This document shows, in pieces, positions 51,244 through 62,079 of a DNA stretch of 64,000 nucleotides. Made by a program: the position numbers and the translations under genes. Within the stretch, counting starts at the first letter, position 1. Each line of letters starts with the position of its first letter. A model generated the notes under the pieces. It was not told the DNA's origin and made no database searches. It saw only the letters and a list, made by a program, of their open reading frames with translations. Origin of the DNA: Casimicrobiaceae bacterium (GTDB lineage Bacteria; Pseudomonadota; Gammaproteobacteria; Burkholderiales; Casimicrobiaceae). The DNA lies in the NCBI GenBank assembly GCA_026646885.1, contig JAPKHK010000007.1:224067-288066 (forward strand). The letters run 5' to 3'.

Positions 51244-51701
51244 CAAACGGGTGCGAGCGTGGTAACTGGCACGGTGTCTCTCCCGGATGCCGCACCGATA
51301 ATTGGGCGACAGAAATCATTCGCCGGTCTGAGCGCTGGCAAGCAATCGAGGATGTTTGCTGAAATGATCCGTTCCGGCAACACGATTCCGCGACCGATCG
51401 ATAGGCACCTGCTTGATCCTTTGGCCGGATTGGTCGCTGGAGTCTGCAATCGCCGCACCTCGCGCAAGATCGCGGGCCGCGAACGAGGTCTCGGGAAATT
51501 CCCAAAGGCCATCTTTCATGGCTGGGCATGGGCATGGGCAAACTCAAGCCGATCGATTCTTGGCCGTTAATTGCCGTTGACGCGTCGGCGCGGTGAGGAC
51601 TCTTTCCGCCCGCGCACTCGACTTCGAACTCTCGACTCTTTGGTCTCGGCTCTCGACTCTCGACTCTCCCCTCTCAACTCCACCGTGCCCCTCCGCAATT
51701 C

Positions 51702-52251
51702 AACAACCCCTCCGAAATCGCGCGCGAAACGCTAAAGGTGCTGGCGAGCCGCCGGCTGCAGCCGACGCCGGAGAATTACCAGAAGATTTATGGGGAGATT
51801 TCGGGCACCGCCGCCCCCAGTGCAGTCAGCGCCGAGAGCGTGCTGGCCAAGATCGCCGAGGCTTTCCCCCGGCACGGCGGGGAGCAATCGAAGGTGGCCG
51901 CGCAGCTCGACCGCGCCGCGGCCGACCGAGACTGGAAGCGCTGGCGCGAAATTGGGCCGATCAAGCCTTAAGGAAACCCGAAGAGTCCGCCGCGGCACCG
52001 GCGCCAGCGCCAACAAAGACGGCGGGGCCGCCGCTCATTACCGATCAAGTCGAAGCGATCCGCGAACTTCTGGGCCTCCACCTTGGAATCGGCCATCGCC
52101 GCCAATCATATCGCCGACGCGGAAATCGATCGCGACGCCAAAGCCCTGGTGGAAACAGTGCGCGCCGCCGATTCGGCAGAATCGCGGGTCAAGCTCAAGA
52201 GCACCTTGCGCAATTTCTGGTTCAAACTGGAAATCCGCCGCGGAGGTTAAA
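51702..52251 (+). pseudogene. Remnant of a GGDEF-protein N-terminal domain
   Basis: In one frame 51702-51970 reads NPSEIARETLKVLASRRLQPTPENYQKIYGEI and onward to DWKRWREIG, the N-terminal domain common in betaproteobacterial diguanylate cyclases. Another frame (about 52070-52251) continues with ASTLESAIAANHIADAEID and ends LRNFWFKLEIRRGG then a stop. No start codon, at least one frameshift and no GGDEF domain: a truncated relic. Confidence 0.6.
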
Positions 52252-52307
52252 GGTTCCAGGCTCGACCATTTCGCACTGTCAGCCAGATCCCGTTTCCTTC
52301 GCCCAGT

Positions 52308-53243
52308 TCAAGACTCCTCGAAGTAGTCGCCATCAACCGTCTTGACGGTGTAGGTGTTTCGCGCCGACACCCCAACGTCGAATTCAAACATCAGACTAGC
52401 CAAACGCCTGCCGTCAACCAAGACAATCCGCGTGCCAATACGTTGGGCGTATTCCTCGGCCTCTCGCGTGTACGATGAAGTGGTGAGAAAGATACCCTTC
52501 GAAGCCCGCTGGCCTTGCAGAGCGCCTGCGAATTTCTGAATCTCCGGGCGGCCGACGCTGCCCTCCCAACGTTTGGCCTGAATGTAGATCACGTCGAGGC
52601 CGAGCCGATCCTCGTCGATTACACCATCGATGCCGCCGTCGCCTGATCGCCCAATGGCGCGAGCCGCTTCGGCACGACTTCCTCCATAGCCCATCTTGAC
52701 CAGGAGATCGACGACAAGCTCCTCAAAGAAGCTCGGAGCCGCTTGCTTCACCGCGTCGAGAAGTTCTGCCTCAACGGACGACCGCAGCCGAGCGTACGCC
52801 TCTTCAAGTGCTTCGTCCGGGGGATGACCAGCGGACACCGGCGGGGCGGTTGGTAAATTTGGCTCCGCGGCATCATCACCCTCCACCCCAGCGGCCTTTG
52901 ATCGGGCGCGAAAGTCGCGAAAACCATCGAAGCGCAGAAGATATTCGTTGTCGATGCGCGCATTCTTCGCGGCGAGTGTCTGCTGCCCCAGGTCAGTGAT
53001 CTGATACCAGCCGCGTCTGGGGGACTCAACCAGGCGCGCCTGCTTCATGTAAGACAATGCCCAACCCGTCCGGGAACGAATGACTGGGCTCTTGCCACTG
53101 GGCAACATCGCCAGCCGCTCCTCCGGAGTAAGCTGGAAATGCTCAGCCATGGCATCGGAAAGTGCGCGGCGGTGGTGCTCCTGGCCATCGCGCAGGACAT
53201 TAAGCACCGGAAGCATCGCATCTTCGTGTGTTGGGATGGTCAT
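52308..53243 (-). CDS. mrr: Mrr-type restriction endonuclease
   Basis: A 311-residue type IV restriction enzyme homologue. The N-terminal winged-helix Mrr_N domain (about 1-95) is followed by a linker and an Mrr_cat PD-(D/E)xK nuclease core: FFEELVVDLLVKMGYGG, then SGDGGIDGVIDEDRLGLDVIYIQAKRW with the catalytic D and QxK. Such enzymes cut modified DNA. It stands alone between a decayed gene and a gene-poor stretch; no methyltransferase is adjacent, as expected for type IV. Confidence 0.92.
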   Translation of the reverse strand: MTIPTHEDAMLPVLNVLRDGQEHHRRALSDAMAEHFQLTPEERLAMLPSGKSPVIRSRTGWALSYMKQARLVESPRRGWYQITDLGQQTLAAKNARIDNEYLLRFDGFRDFRARSKAAGVEGDDAAEPNLPTAPPVSAGHPPDEALEEAYARLRSSVEAELLDAVKQAAPSFFEELVVDLLVKMGYGGSRAEAARAIGRSGDGGIDGVIDEDRLGLDVIYIQAKRWEGSVGRPEIQKFAGALQGQRASKGIFLTTSSYTREAEEYAQRIGTRIVLVDGRRLASLMFEFDVGVSARNTYTVKTVDGDYFEES

Positions 53244-53559
53244 GGAGGTTTCGGGTGCTGAAGAACTGTAATGGATGAGAAATTAGTCGGCCCAGGCCCG
53301 GCCATCTCGCGAACATCGCCAGAAAATCTTCGGCCCCGCCGCTCCCGGTATGCGATTTGTGTCTCGTCGCCTCATTAACTCCCTGACGCTTGACCCGCCA
53401 GTTCCTCGACGAAAGCGTTGCCGCCCATGATGCCGCAATCGATTTCGTCGCTCAAGCGCTCCAGCAAGACGCGCGCTGGCGACCAATCAGCGCTGGGGGT
53501 TTACCCTTCACCCTGCGCACGCCGGCCCAGAGCCCGCGGCCTAGACGCCGCGCGGCGCT

Positions 53560-53690
53560 TTCGGCCGCTGTCCGACTGGCGGGTCGCGCCACGCGTAGGC
53601 TTGGCGTCTGGGGCCGCGCTGCGGGTTCTTACGCGCGAGGCGCGGGCCCCGCCCGAGGACGTGATTAGCGGTCGCAGCGCCTTGTGGCTT
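53560..53690. repeat. Dispersed repeat, copy B
   Basis: Closely related to 10989-11125 over about 130 bp, same orientation. The whole 53.25-54.10 kb interval lacks a convincing gene; short open frames on both strands have no start signal or family match. Confidence 0.7.
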
Positions 53691-54104
53691 CCAGGCCGCG
53701 GGCGGCGCCTCGAAGCACCAGCCTGAGTGGGTTGAGAGCTTCCCGGATCGCATGCTCTGGGAATGCTGTCTGCGACATTCGATCCCCGCGCGTCGATCGC
53801 GTCAAAGGTCCGTGGTGGGTTTCTCTGGAATCAATCGAGCCGGCAAATCAGACGGGCAGGCTCGTACTAAATTTCCCAGCGCGCGCACGCCCCGATTCCC
53901 TGCAATTGACGGGCACGATTGACGGACATCTCGCCGCGACCGGCATCCACGTCATCAGCGGCACCGCCCCCCGAAGGCGAAGGTCGCGCAGCTCAAACGT
54001 GAAGCCGCGGTCGAGGGCCTGGTCCCGGCGCCATACGGGGAAATACTTCTTTTTGACGAGCACGGCCAGGCTCGCATATAATTGCGGGCTCGCATTTGTG
54101 CCGT

Positions 54105-54180
54105 GGGTCGTTAGCTCAGTCGGTAGAGCAGCGGACTTTTAATCCGTTGGTCGCTGGTTCGAATCCAGCACGGCCTACCA
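54105..54180 (+). tRNA. tRNA-Lys (TTT)
   Basis: A 76-nt cloverleaf with anticodon loop CTTTTAA (anticodon TTT), T-loop TTCGAAT and encoded CCA. The acceptor stem GGGTCGT/ACGGCCT contains two G-T pairs, including the first pair, unlike the fully matched stem of the next tRNA-Lys. Confidence 0.95.
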
Positions 54181-54486
54181 ATCAAAATAGAAGAAACCAC
54201 AGAGGCAAAAGCGCCCGGTCTCTCGGCAGCGCCAGTGGTGCATCGCGCCATGAAAAAGGCAATCGGCTGGCACCAATCTCGCGCCAAATTGCAGGCTGCG
54301 CTGGCCCCATTGGCACCATCATTTGTTCCCCACGCGGCGCTTTATCGCCTGAGCGGCCAGTCGCATGATGGACGTTCGCGAATTTTGCTCCGCGGGTCGA
54401 GGTGGACCGCAAAGAGAGTTCTTTCGTCCACCCAGCGCCAATGGCACCTATCACCATTTCGCGCATTTGCGCTATGCTCTGCGCGT

Positions 54487-54562
54487 GGGTCGTTAGCTCA
54501 GTTGGTAGAGCAGCGGACTCTTAATCCGTAGGTCGAGTGTTCGAGCCACTCACGACCCACCA
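54487..54562 (+). tRNA. tRNA-Lys (CTT)
   Basis: A 76-nt cloverleaf with acceptor stem GGGTCGT/ACGACCC, anticodon loop CTCTTAA (anticodon CTT), T-loop TTCGAGC and encoded CCA. The 306 bp between the two tRNAs show no gene; a -10-like TATGCT lies just before this tRNA. Confidence 0.96.
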
Positions 54563-54605
54563 TCGCGCCCACCGGATCCTTGCGGCCCTGCCTGCGCCAC
54601 CGCCC

Positions 54606-55727
54606 TCAATAGCGCAGCGTTCCTTCCTTCGACAGCACCCCGATGTCGATGTATTTCGAGCCGGAGCGGGTGTTCTGGGAGTAGCCGATGATGAAGTCCC
54701 CCAGGTCGAAGTCGCGCATCCCTTCGAGAGTCTTCATCAGCGTCTGGCCGGAGGCGCCGGAACCCGCGCGACGCAACCCTTCGGTGAGTACACGGGCGGC
54801 GATGAAGCCTTCCACGGTGTTCGGGTTGGCGGGCAGGTTTTTGGGGCCGTACTGGGCATAGACGCGCTTGAAGTCGCGGCAGACGGGTCGGTAGCAATAC
54901 GCCGGATCGGGCATGACCTGAGTGAAGCCCGTGCCACGCGCATTGTCCACGCCGGCCACTTTGACGATGTTGGCGTAGTCGTTCACCGAATAACCCATCA
55001 CCGGCACGTGAATGCCGGCGGCACGCAAGTCGCGCAGAAAGTTGGCGCTCACGCTGCCGGCGCTGGCCATGACGATGCCCTCGGGCTGCCTGGCCTTGAG
55101 CACGCCGATAGCGGCATCGAGATTCTTGGCGCCCCGCTCCGCCACCGCGCGGATGCTGCTGTCGAGATTGCGTTTCTTGGTCGAAGCATCGAAGGCGGCA
55201 AGACCCGCCTGGCCGAAGGCGTCGTTTTCATAGAACACCGCCAGCCGCTTGAAGCCGGTGCGAGCAAATTGGTCGACCATTTTCTCGATCTCATCGCCAT
55301 AGCTTGCTCGAATGTGAAACACATAAGCATTGAAAGGCGTGCGCAAATGGTCGGCGCCGGTGTAGGGTGCGATGAGCGGCACCGCGGCGTCAGTGAGCAC
55401 GCCGTGTTTCAAGAGCTCGCCGGTGTTGGCGGTGCCCAGAATGCCGAGAAAAGCGATCGGCCGATCTTTCTGCAGCGCTTCGCGCACCAGGCGCAAGGTT
55501 TCCTCGACTTTGTATTGGTCGTCATAGGCGATGAACTTGATCTTGTTGCCGTTGATGCCACCCTGAGCATTAACTTGTTCGAACCAAGCCTTGGCGCCGG
55601 CGTTCATGGCCTTGCCCAACACCGCGCGGGAAGCGGAAAAATCCGCCACCTGCACCACCACCAGGTCTTTACCCCAAGCCGCGCCGGCCAGGGCCGTCGC
55701 CATCAGTAATGCCAGCCATCGCGCCAT
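54606..55727 (-). CDS. Branched-chain amino acid/amide ABC transporter substrate-binding protein
   Basis: A 373-residue type I periplasmic binding protein of the LivJ/Peripla_BP_6 class with a signal peptide (about 1-19, AGAAWG). Family features are AWFEQVNAQGGINGNKIKFIAYDDQY, AFLGILGTANTGEL and a C-terminal GFIAARVLTEGLR. The ATG at 55727 follows GAGAGGGAAG. No permease or ATPase genes are adjacent, so it is an orphan binding protein; ligand unknown. It is divergent from the gcv operon. Confidence 0.88.
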   Translation of the reverse strand: MARWLALLMATALAGAAWGKDLVVVQVADFSASRAVLGKAMNAGAKAWFEQVNAQGGINGNKIKFIAYDDQYKVEETLRLVREALQKDRPIAFLGILGTANTGELLKHGVLTDAAVPLIAPYTGADHLRTPFNAYVFHIRASYGDEIEKMVDQFARTGFKRLAVFYENDAFGQAGLAAFDASTKKRNLDSSIRAVAERGAKNLDAAIGVLKARQPEGIVMASAGSVSANFLRDLRAAGIHVPVMGYSVNDYANIVKVAGVDNARGTGFTQVMPDPAYCYRPVCRDFKRVYAQYGPKNLPANPNTVEGFIAARVLTEGLRRAGSGASGQTLMKTLEGMRDFDLGDFIIGYSQNTRSGSKYIDIGVLSKEGTLRY

Positions 55728-55835
55728 CGTTTCTTCCCTCTCACTGCGATCAGTGCAACATAACACCGGGCAATTAACGGCAGGATTGGGGAAAACCTGC
55801 ACCTCTGGCGTCAATCCCTTGCCTGGCGCGGCCGT

Positions 55836-55865
55836 TTGTCAGCTTTGGGGGCCTTGGGGTATAGT
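55836..55865 (+). promoter_or_regulatory. Candidate promoter of the gcv operon
   Basis: TTGTCA (55836-55841) and TATAGT (55860-55865) are 18 bp apart. The expected start near 55873 falls just before the glycine riboswitch. Confidence 0.6.
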
Positions 55866-55885
55866 CGGCGCTGCCGTCATGCCCC

Positions 55886-56100
55886 CGCCGGGAGAGCGCG
55901 GCCCCCTTGCCGGGGCCGCCGCCGAAGGCGTATCACCCGAAAACGCTCAGGCACCAGGACCGCGTGGGGCGAGGCGCCGCTGCTGAATAAGCAGCGTGCC
56001 GCCTGCGGCAACTCTGGAGAGCGATGCGCCGCCAGCATCCACCGAAGGGGCACTCCGCGCCACCGCGCGGCAATCTCTCAGGTACCCGGACAGAGGGGTG
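55886..56100 (+). promoter_or_regulatory. Tandem glycine riboswitch
   Basis: Two aptamers lie in series. The first (about 55889-55965) has GGGAGAGCG, GCCGAAGGCG, CGCTCAGGCACCAGGAC; the second (about 56012-56098) has TGGAGAGCG, ACCGAAGGGGC, TCTCTCAGGTACCCGGACAG. These are the conserved glycine-riboswitch blocks. The linker contains a small GCTGC/GCAGC hairpin. Glycine binding normally switches on the downstream glycine cleavage genes. Confidence 0.92.
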
Positions 56101-56137
56101 AAGCGCGCTTTTGCGTTCAACCCAACACGGTGCCTCC

Positions 56138-57211
56138 ATGAGCAAAGTTACCCCTCTCCACGCCGTCCACATCGCCGCGGGCGCGCGCATGGTCGATTTC
56201 GGCGGCTGGGACATGCCGCTGCACTACGGTTCGCAACTCGAAGAGCACCACGCGGTGCGTCGCGCTGCGGGCATGTTCGACGTGTCCCACATGCTGGCGG
56301 TGGACCTTGCCGGCCCCGATGCCAAGCCTTATCTGCTGCGGCTACTCGCCAACAGCGTCGAGAAGCTCAAAGATCCGGGCAAGGCGCTTTATTCCTGCAT
56401 GCTCAATGCAGCCGGCGGGGTGATCGACGATTTGATCGTCTATTGCTTCTCGCCGACGCACTATCGCATCGTGGTCAATGCCGGAACGGCCGATAAAGAC
56501 TTGGCCTGGATGGATGCGCAGCGCCAAAGCGCGCAAATCACGCTCACGCCGCGACGCGATCTGGCCATGATCGCCGCGCAAGGCCCGCAAGCGTGCGCGC
56601 GGGTGTGGCAGGCGCGCCCCGCCTGGCGCGCGGCCAGTGAAGCGCTCAAGCCTTTTTTTGCCGCCATGGCTCCTGGCGACGTGATGCTGGCGCGCACCGG
56701 CTACACCGGTGAAGATGGCTTCGAGATCACCCTGCCCGCGAGCGAAGCGCCGGCGCTGTGGCAAGACCTCGCCGCTGCCGGAATCCAACCCGCCGGCCTG
56801 GGTGCGCGCGACACCCTGCGGCTCGAAGCCGGCATGAACCTCTACGGCCAGGACATGGACGAAACCACCAATCCTTATGCCGCAGGCTTGGGTTGGACCA
56901 TCGACCTTTCCGCTTCCCGCGATTTCGTCGGCCGCAACGCGCTTGATGCCGACCCGGCGCAGCAAATGCTGGGCTTGGTGCTGGTGGACCGCGGCGTGCT
57001 GCGCGCGCACCAGAAAGTGAGCACCGCCTTGGGCGAAGGTGAAATCACCAGCGGGGGTTTCGGCCCCACGCTCAACCAATCGATCGCTTTCGCCCGCCTG
57101 CCGCGCGGCGTGAAACCCGGCGACACGGTAAGCGTCACCGTGCGCGACAAACCGCTCGCGGCGCGAGTGGTCAAGCTGCCCTTCGTGCGCCAGGGCAAAA
57201 TTCTCGTTTAA
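56138..57211 (+). CDS. gcvT: Glycine cleavage system T protein (aminomethyltransferase)
   Basis: Transfers the aminomethyl carbon from lipoyl-GcvH to tetrahydrofolate, releasing ammonia. The 357 residues start [30 protein letters not shown] and include [30 protein letters not shown] and a C-terminal barrel. The ATG at 56138 gives the family N-terminus. First gene of gcvT-gcvH-gcvP. Confidence 0.96.
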   Translation: MSKVTPLHAVHIAAGARMVDFGGWDMPLHYGSQLEEHHAVRRAAGMFDVSHMLAVDLAGPDAKPYLLRLLANSVEKLKDPGKALYSCMLNAAGGVIDDLIVYCFSPTHYRIVVNAGTADKDLAWMDAQRQSAQITLTPRRDLAMIAAQGPQACARVWQARPAWRAASEALKPFFAAMAPGDVMLARTGYTGEDGFEITLPASEAPALWQDLAAAGIQPAGLGARDTLRLEAGMNLYGQDMDETTNPYAAGLGWTIDLSASRDFVGRNALDADPAQQMLGLVLVDRGVLRAHQKVSTALGEGEITSGGFGPTLNQSIAFARLPRGVKPGDTVSVTVRDKPLAARVVKLPFVRQGKILV

Positions 57212-57227
57212 TCCTTGAGGAGCCGAC

Positions 57228-57608
57228 ATGAACGTTCCAGCCGATTTGAAATACACCAAGAGCCATGAGTGGGCGCGGCGCGAAGCCGACGGCACGATCA
57301 CCGTGGGCATTACCGATCACGCTCAGGAACTCCTGGGCGACATGGTGTTTGTGGAGTGCCCGGAAGTGGGCCGCAAATTGAAGCAGGGCGAAGAATGCGC
57401 CGTGGTCGAATCGGTGAAAGCCGCCTCCGACGTCTATGCCCCGGTTTCCGGCGAAGTGATCGACCGCAACGCGCTCTTGGAGACCGAACCGGAAAAAATC
57501 AACGAAGACGCCTACGGCGCCTGGATGTTCAAACTGCGCCCCGCCAACCCCGCCGAATATGACGCGCTGCTCGACGCCGCCGCATACACGGCCGTAGCCG
57601 ACGAGTAG
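57228..57608 (+). CDS. gcvH: Glycine cleavage system H protein
   Basis: The 126-residue lipoyl carrier that shuttles the aminomethyl group between GcvP and GcvT. The lipoylated lysine lies in [14 protein letters not shown] near residue 63, in the usual hairpin; KYTKSHEW and [14 protein letters not shown] are typical. A GAGGAG site precedes the ATG. It ends 4 bp before gcvP. Confidence 0.97.
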   Translation: MNVPADLKYTKSHEWARREADGTITVGITDHAQELLGDMVFVECPEVGRKLKQGEECAVVESVKAASDVYAPVSGEVIDRNALLETEPEKINEDAYGAWMFKLRPANPAEYDALLDAAAYTAVADE

Positions 57609-57612
57609 AGCG

Positions 57613-60504
<2,892 letters not shown>

Positions 60505-60506
60505 TC

Positions 60507-60690
60507 TCACGCTCGCCCGGCGGGGGGCGGTTGGTACTCGGCTTGCCGATCGACCGGGGTGTATTGGAAGCCATGCTCCAGTCTTCCTGGCGGGGTGATG
60601 CCGGTGACGTTGCCGTTGGGGTCGTAGGCGAGGTTCAGGGTGCGCGCGCCGGGGAGTGCGGCCTGGGTGACGCGCCCGGCATCGAAAGGG
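60507..60690 (-). pseudogene. Rhs/YD-repeat gene fragment 1
   Basis: About 55 codons (GRVTQAALPGARTLNLAYDPN onward, ending QAEYQPPPAGRA and a stop) nearly repeat the Rhs reading at 63850-64000. It starts exactly at the left inverted repeat of the transposase element and has no start codon, so it is Rhs debris left downstream of the main gene. Confidence 0.8.
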
Positions 60691-61504
60691 GCCAGGCTCA
60701 CTTTTCTTTGCCCTTTCCTTGCCTCGTCATATCGGCAATTCGCCCTGCCCCGCCGCGGCCCCGTCGGCAGCGAACCTCCCAAGCCGCGGCCTGCCACGGG
60801 GTCTTGCTTGACGACGCTCGCCCACCATGGCCTCGATCTTGGCATAGAAGCGCTTGTTCCCCAGCGGCTGATTCTGGTTCAAGGCCAAGCGAATATCGTC
60901 GATCGCCTCTTGGTCCAATTGCGCCCGGATTAGTCCACAGTAGGCCGTTTGCCTTTCCTTGTCGTTTCGACCCAAAGCCAGATAGACCGCATGCGGCGTG
61001 AGCTGGGCGTTGGGCTGCCCGAGCCCGTAATGCCGGTAGCTCGTCCAGCGGTAATGAGCCGGGTCCTCCACCAGTCCCGCCCGCAGCGGATTGAGCTCGA
61101 TGTAGCGCTGGCAGTTGAGAAGGTGGGTTTCGGCTTGAATCAGGGAGGACTTGTAGCGGCTGTCCCACAGCGTGCCCGTGCGCCGGTAGCTGGTGTTGAT
61201 GTATTGCACGTAACGCCGACCCAAGGCGATGATGATACGGGGCACCGCCTCGGCCTGGGCCGGGCTCAGCAGCAAGTGTACGTGATTGGTCATGAGGGCA
61301 TAGGCATGAAGCACACCGCCCTCTCTTTTGAGTGCTTCGCCCAGCCAGTGAAGGTAGGTTCGATAGTCCTCTTCGCCAAAAAAGCACGGCTCGCGATTGT
61401 GACCCCGCTGTACGATGTGCAGCGGGACGTTGTCGAGGTGAACTCGCGGGCGGCGGGGCATGATTGCGGCATGTTAGCAGAAATATTCGAGCCTGGCCCC
61501 TTTC
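60684..61504. mobile_element. REP-associated transposase element with 16-bp inverted repeats
   Basis: GAAAGGGGCCAGGCTC at 60684-60699 is repeated in perfect inverted orientation at 61489-61504, enclosing one Y1 transposase gene. Just right of it the 15-bp TGGCCCCTTTCATGC occurs twice in tandem. Rhs fragments abut both sides. Confidence 0.7.
60727..61461 (-). CDS. REP-associated tyrosine transposase (IS200-like Y1)
   Basis: A 244-residue single-strand transposase. The HUH motif is in ALMTNHVHLLLSP near residue 60 and the catalytic Tyr region is YVQYINTSYRRTGTLWDSRYKS near 105-125; the N-terminus MPRRPRVHLDNVPLHIVQRGHNREPCF is typical of RayT proteins. The C-terminal 40 residues are Gly/Arg-rich. 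Such proteins mobilise REP/BIME repeats. Confidence 0.93.
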   Translation of the reverse strand: MPRRPRVHLDNVPLHIVQRGHNREPCFFGEEDYRTYLHWLGEALKREGGVLHAYALMTNHVHLLLSPAQAEAVPRIIIALGRRYVQYINTSYRRTGTLWDSRYKSSLIQAETHLLNCQRYIELNPLRAGLVEDPAHYRWTSYRHYGLGQPNAQLTPHAVYLALGRNDKERQTAYCGLIRAQLDQEAIDDIRLALNQNQPLGNKRFYAKIEAMVGERRQARPRGRPRLGRFAADGAAAGQGELPI

Positions 61505-61518
61505 ATGCGTGGCCCCTT

Positions 61519-61590
61519 TCATGCCTTATCTTGGTCGTCATAGGTGGCGACGGAACTGCTGTTCTGTTTGGTAGCTGCGGCTGCAACCTT
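61519..61590 (-). pseudogene. Rhs gene fragment 2
   Basis: A short stretch ending SVATYDDQDKA then a stop matches PIATYDDQDRLLTY of the main Rhs gene (about 63090-63135), with the same DNA over about 30 bp. Too short to be a gene; probably recombination debris behind the candidate immunity gene. Confidence 0.6.
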
Positions 61591-61631
61591 CGGCGGAAGT
61601 TGCCTGCAATCGGTCCGCGCCGCTTCCATTG

Positions 61632-62078
61632 CTATTCGGGAGGCGTCCCTTGTTCGGGTTTGATCCCACTGGTTCTTCTGCCAAAGAACCGCAGAAGTAG
61701 AGACCGCACGAGACCTACAAAGCATGTCCCGATCCATACCCAGCCAACTGCGAGCGTGATCAGGAAAGCAATGCCTGCGCCTTGAGCACTCGCCAGCCAT
61801 CCCGCCACCGATGCTCGATGGCCCCCAAGTATCGCATCTGCCATGAAATTGACCAGGGTCACCGGAATTCCCACGGCCAACCCTTTTGCTGCCGCAATGG
61901 GATTGTTCATGAAGGCGGAACCCTTCTGAATGAAGTGGGTTGAGGAAACGGCTACCAATGCGCAAGCAATTACCGCGTAGGGCCCAGCGAAGTTCTCGTC
62001 AACGCCCGCTGACCACAGAAGGAGATAGCTGCCGGTCCCGACGCACGCCAATCCCAGCGCAGTAGCGGTGAGATGCAT
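61632..62078 (-). CDS. Four-helix membrane protein, candidate Rhs immunity protein
   Basis: A 148-residue protein with hydrophobic segments at about 3-22, 30-48, 62-80 and 95-122 and a charged, Pro-containing C-terminus. I do not recognise the family. Its ATG follows the Rhs stop by one base, the place of immunity genes in Rhs loci, so it probably protects against the Rhs tip. A membrane location would fit a membrane-active toxin; this is inference. Confidence 0.7.
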   Translation of the reverse strand: MHLTATALGLACVGTGSYLLLWSAGVDENFAGPYAVIACALVAVSSTHFIQKGSAFMNNPIAAAKGLAVGIPVTLVNFMADAILGGHRASVAGWLASAQGAGIAFLITLAVGWVWIGTCFVGLVRSLLLRFFGRRTSGIKPEQGTPPE

Positions 62079-62079
62079 C

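Noticed and set aside
51259..51570. Plus-strand 103-codon frame to the right of the perfect palindrome
   Set aside because: No ribosome-binding site, no family match, and competing frames of similar length on the other strand.
51590..51690. Run of CTCGACTCT-like units considered as a CRISPR-like or tandem repeat array
   Set aside because: Units are short, imperfect and without spacers; it is low-complexity sequence.
53365..53500. Minus-strand fragment reading LLERLSDEIDC and NAFVEEL, considered as an antitoxin remnant
   Set aside because: About 40 codons without a start codon or family match.
53684..54142. Plus-strand 152-codon frame
   Set aside because: Runs into tRNA-Lys and has no start signal or recognisable domain.
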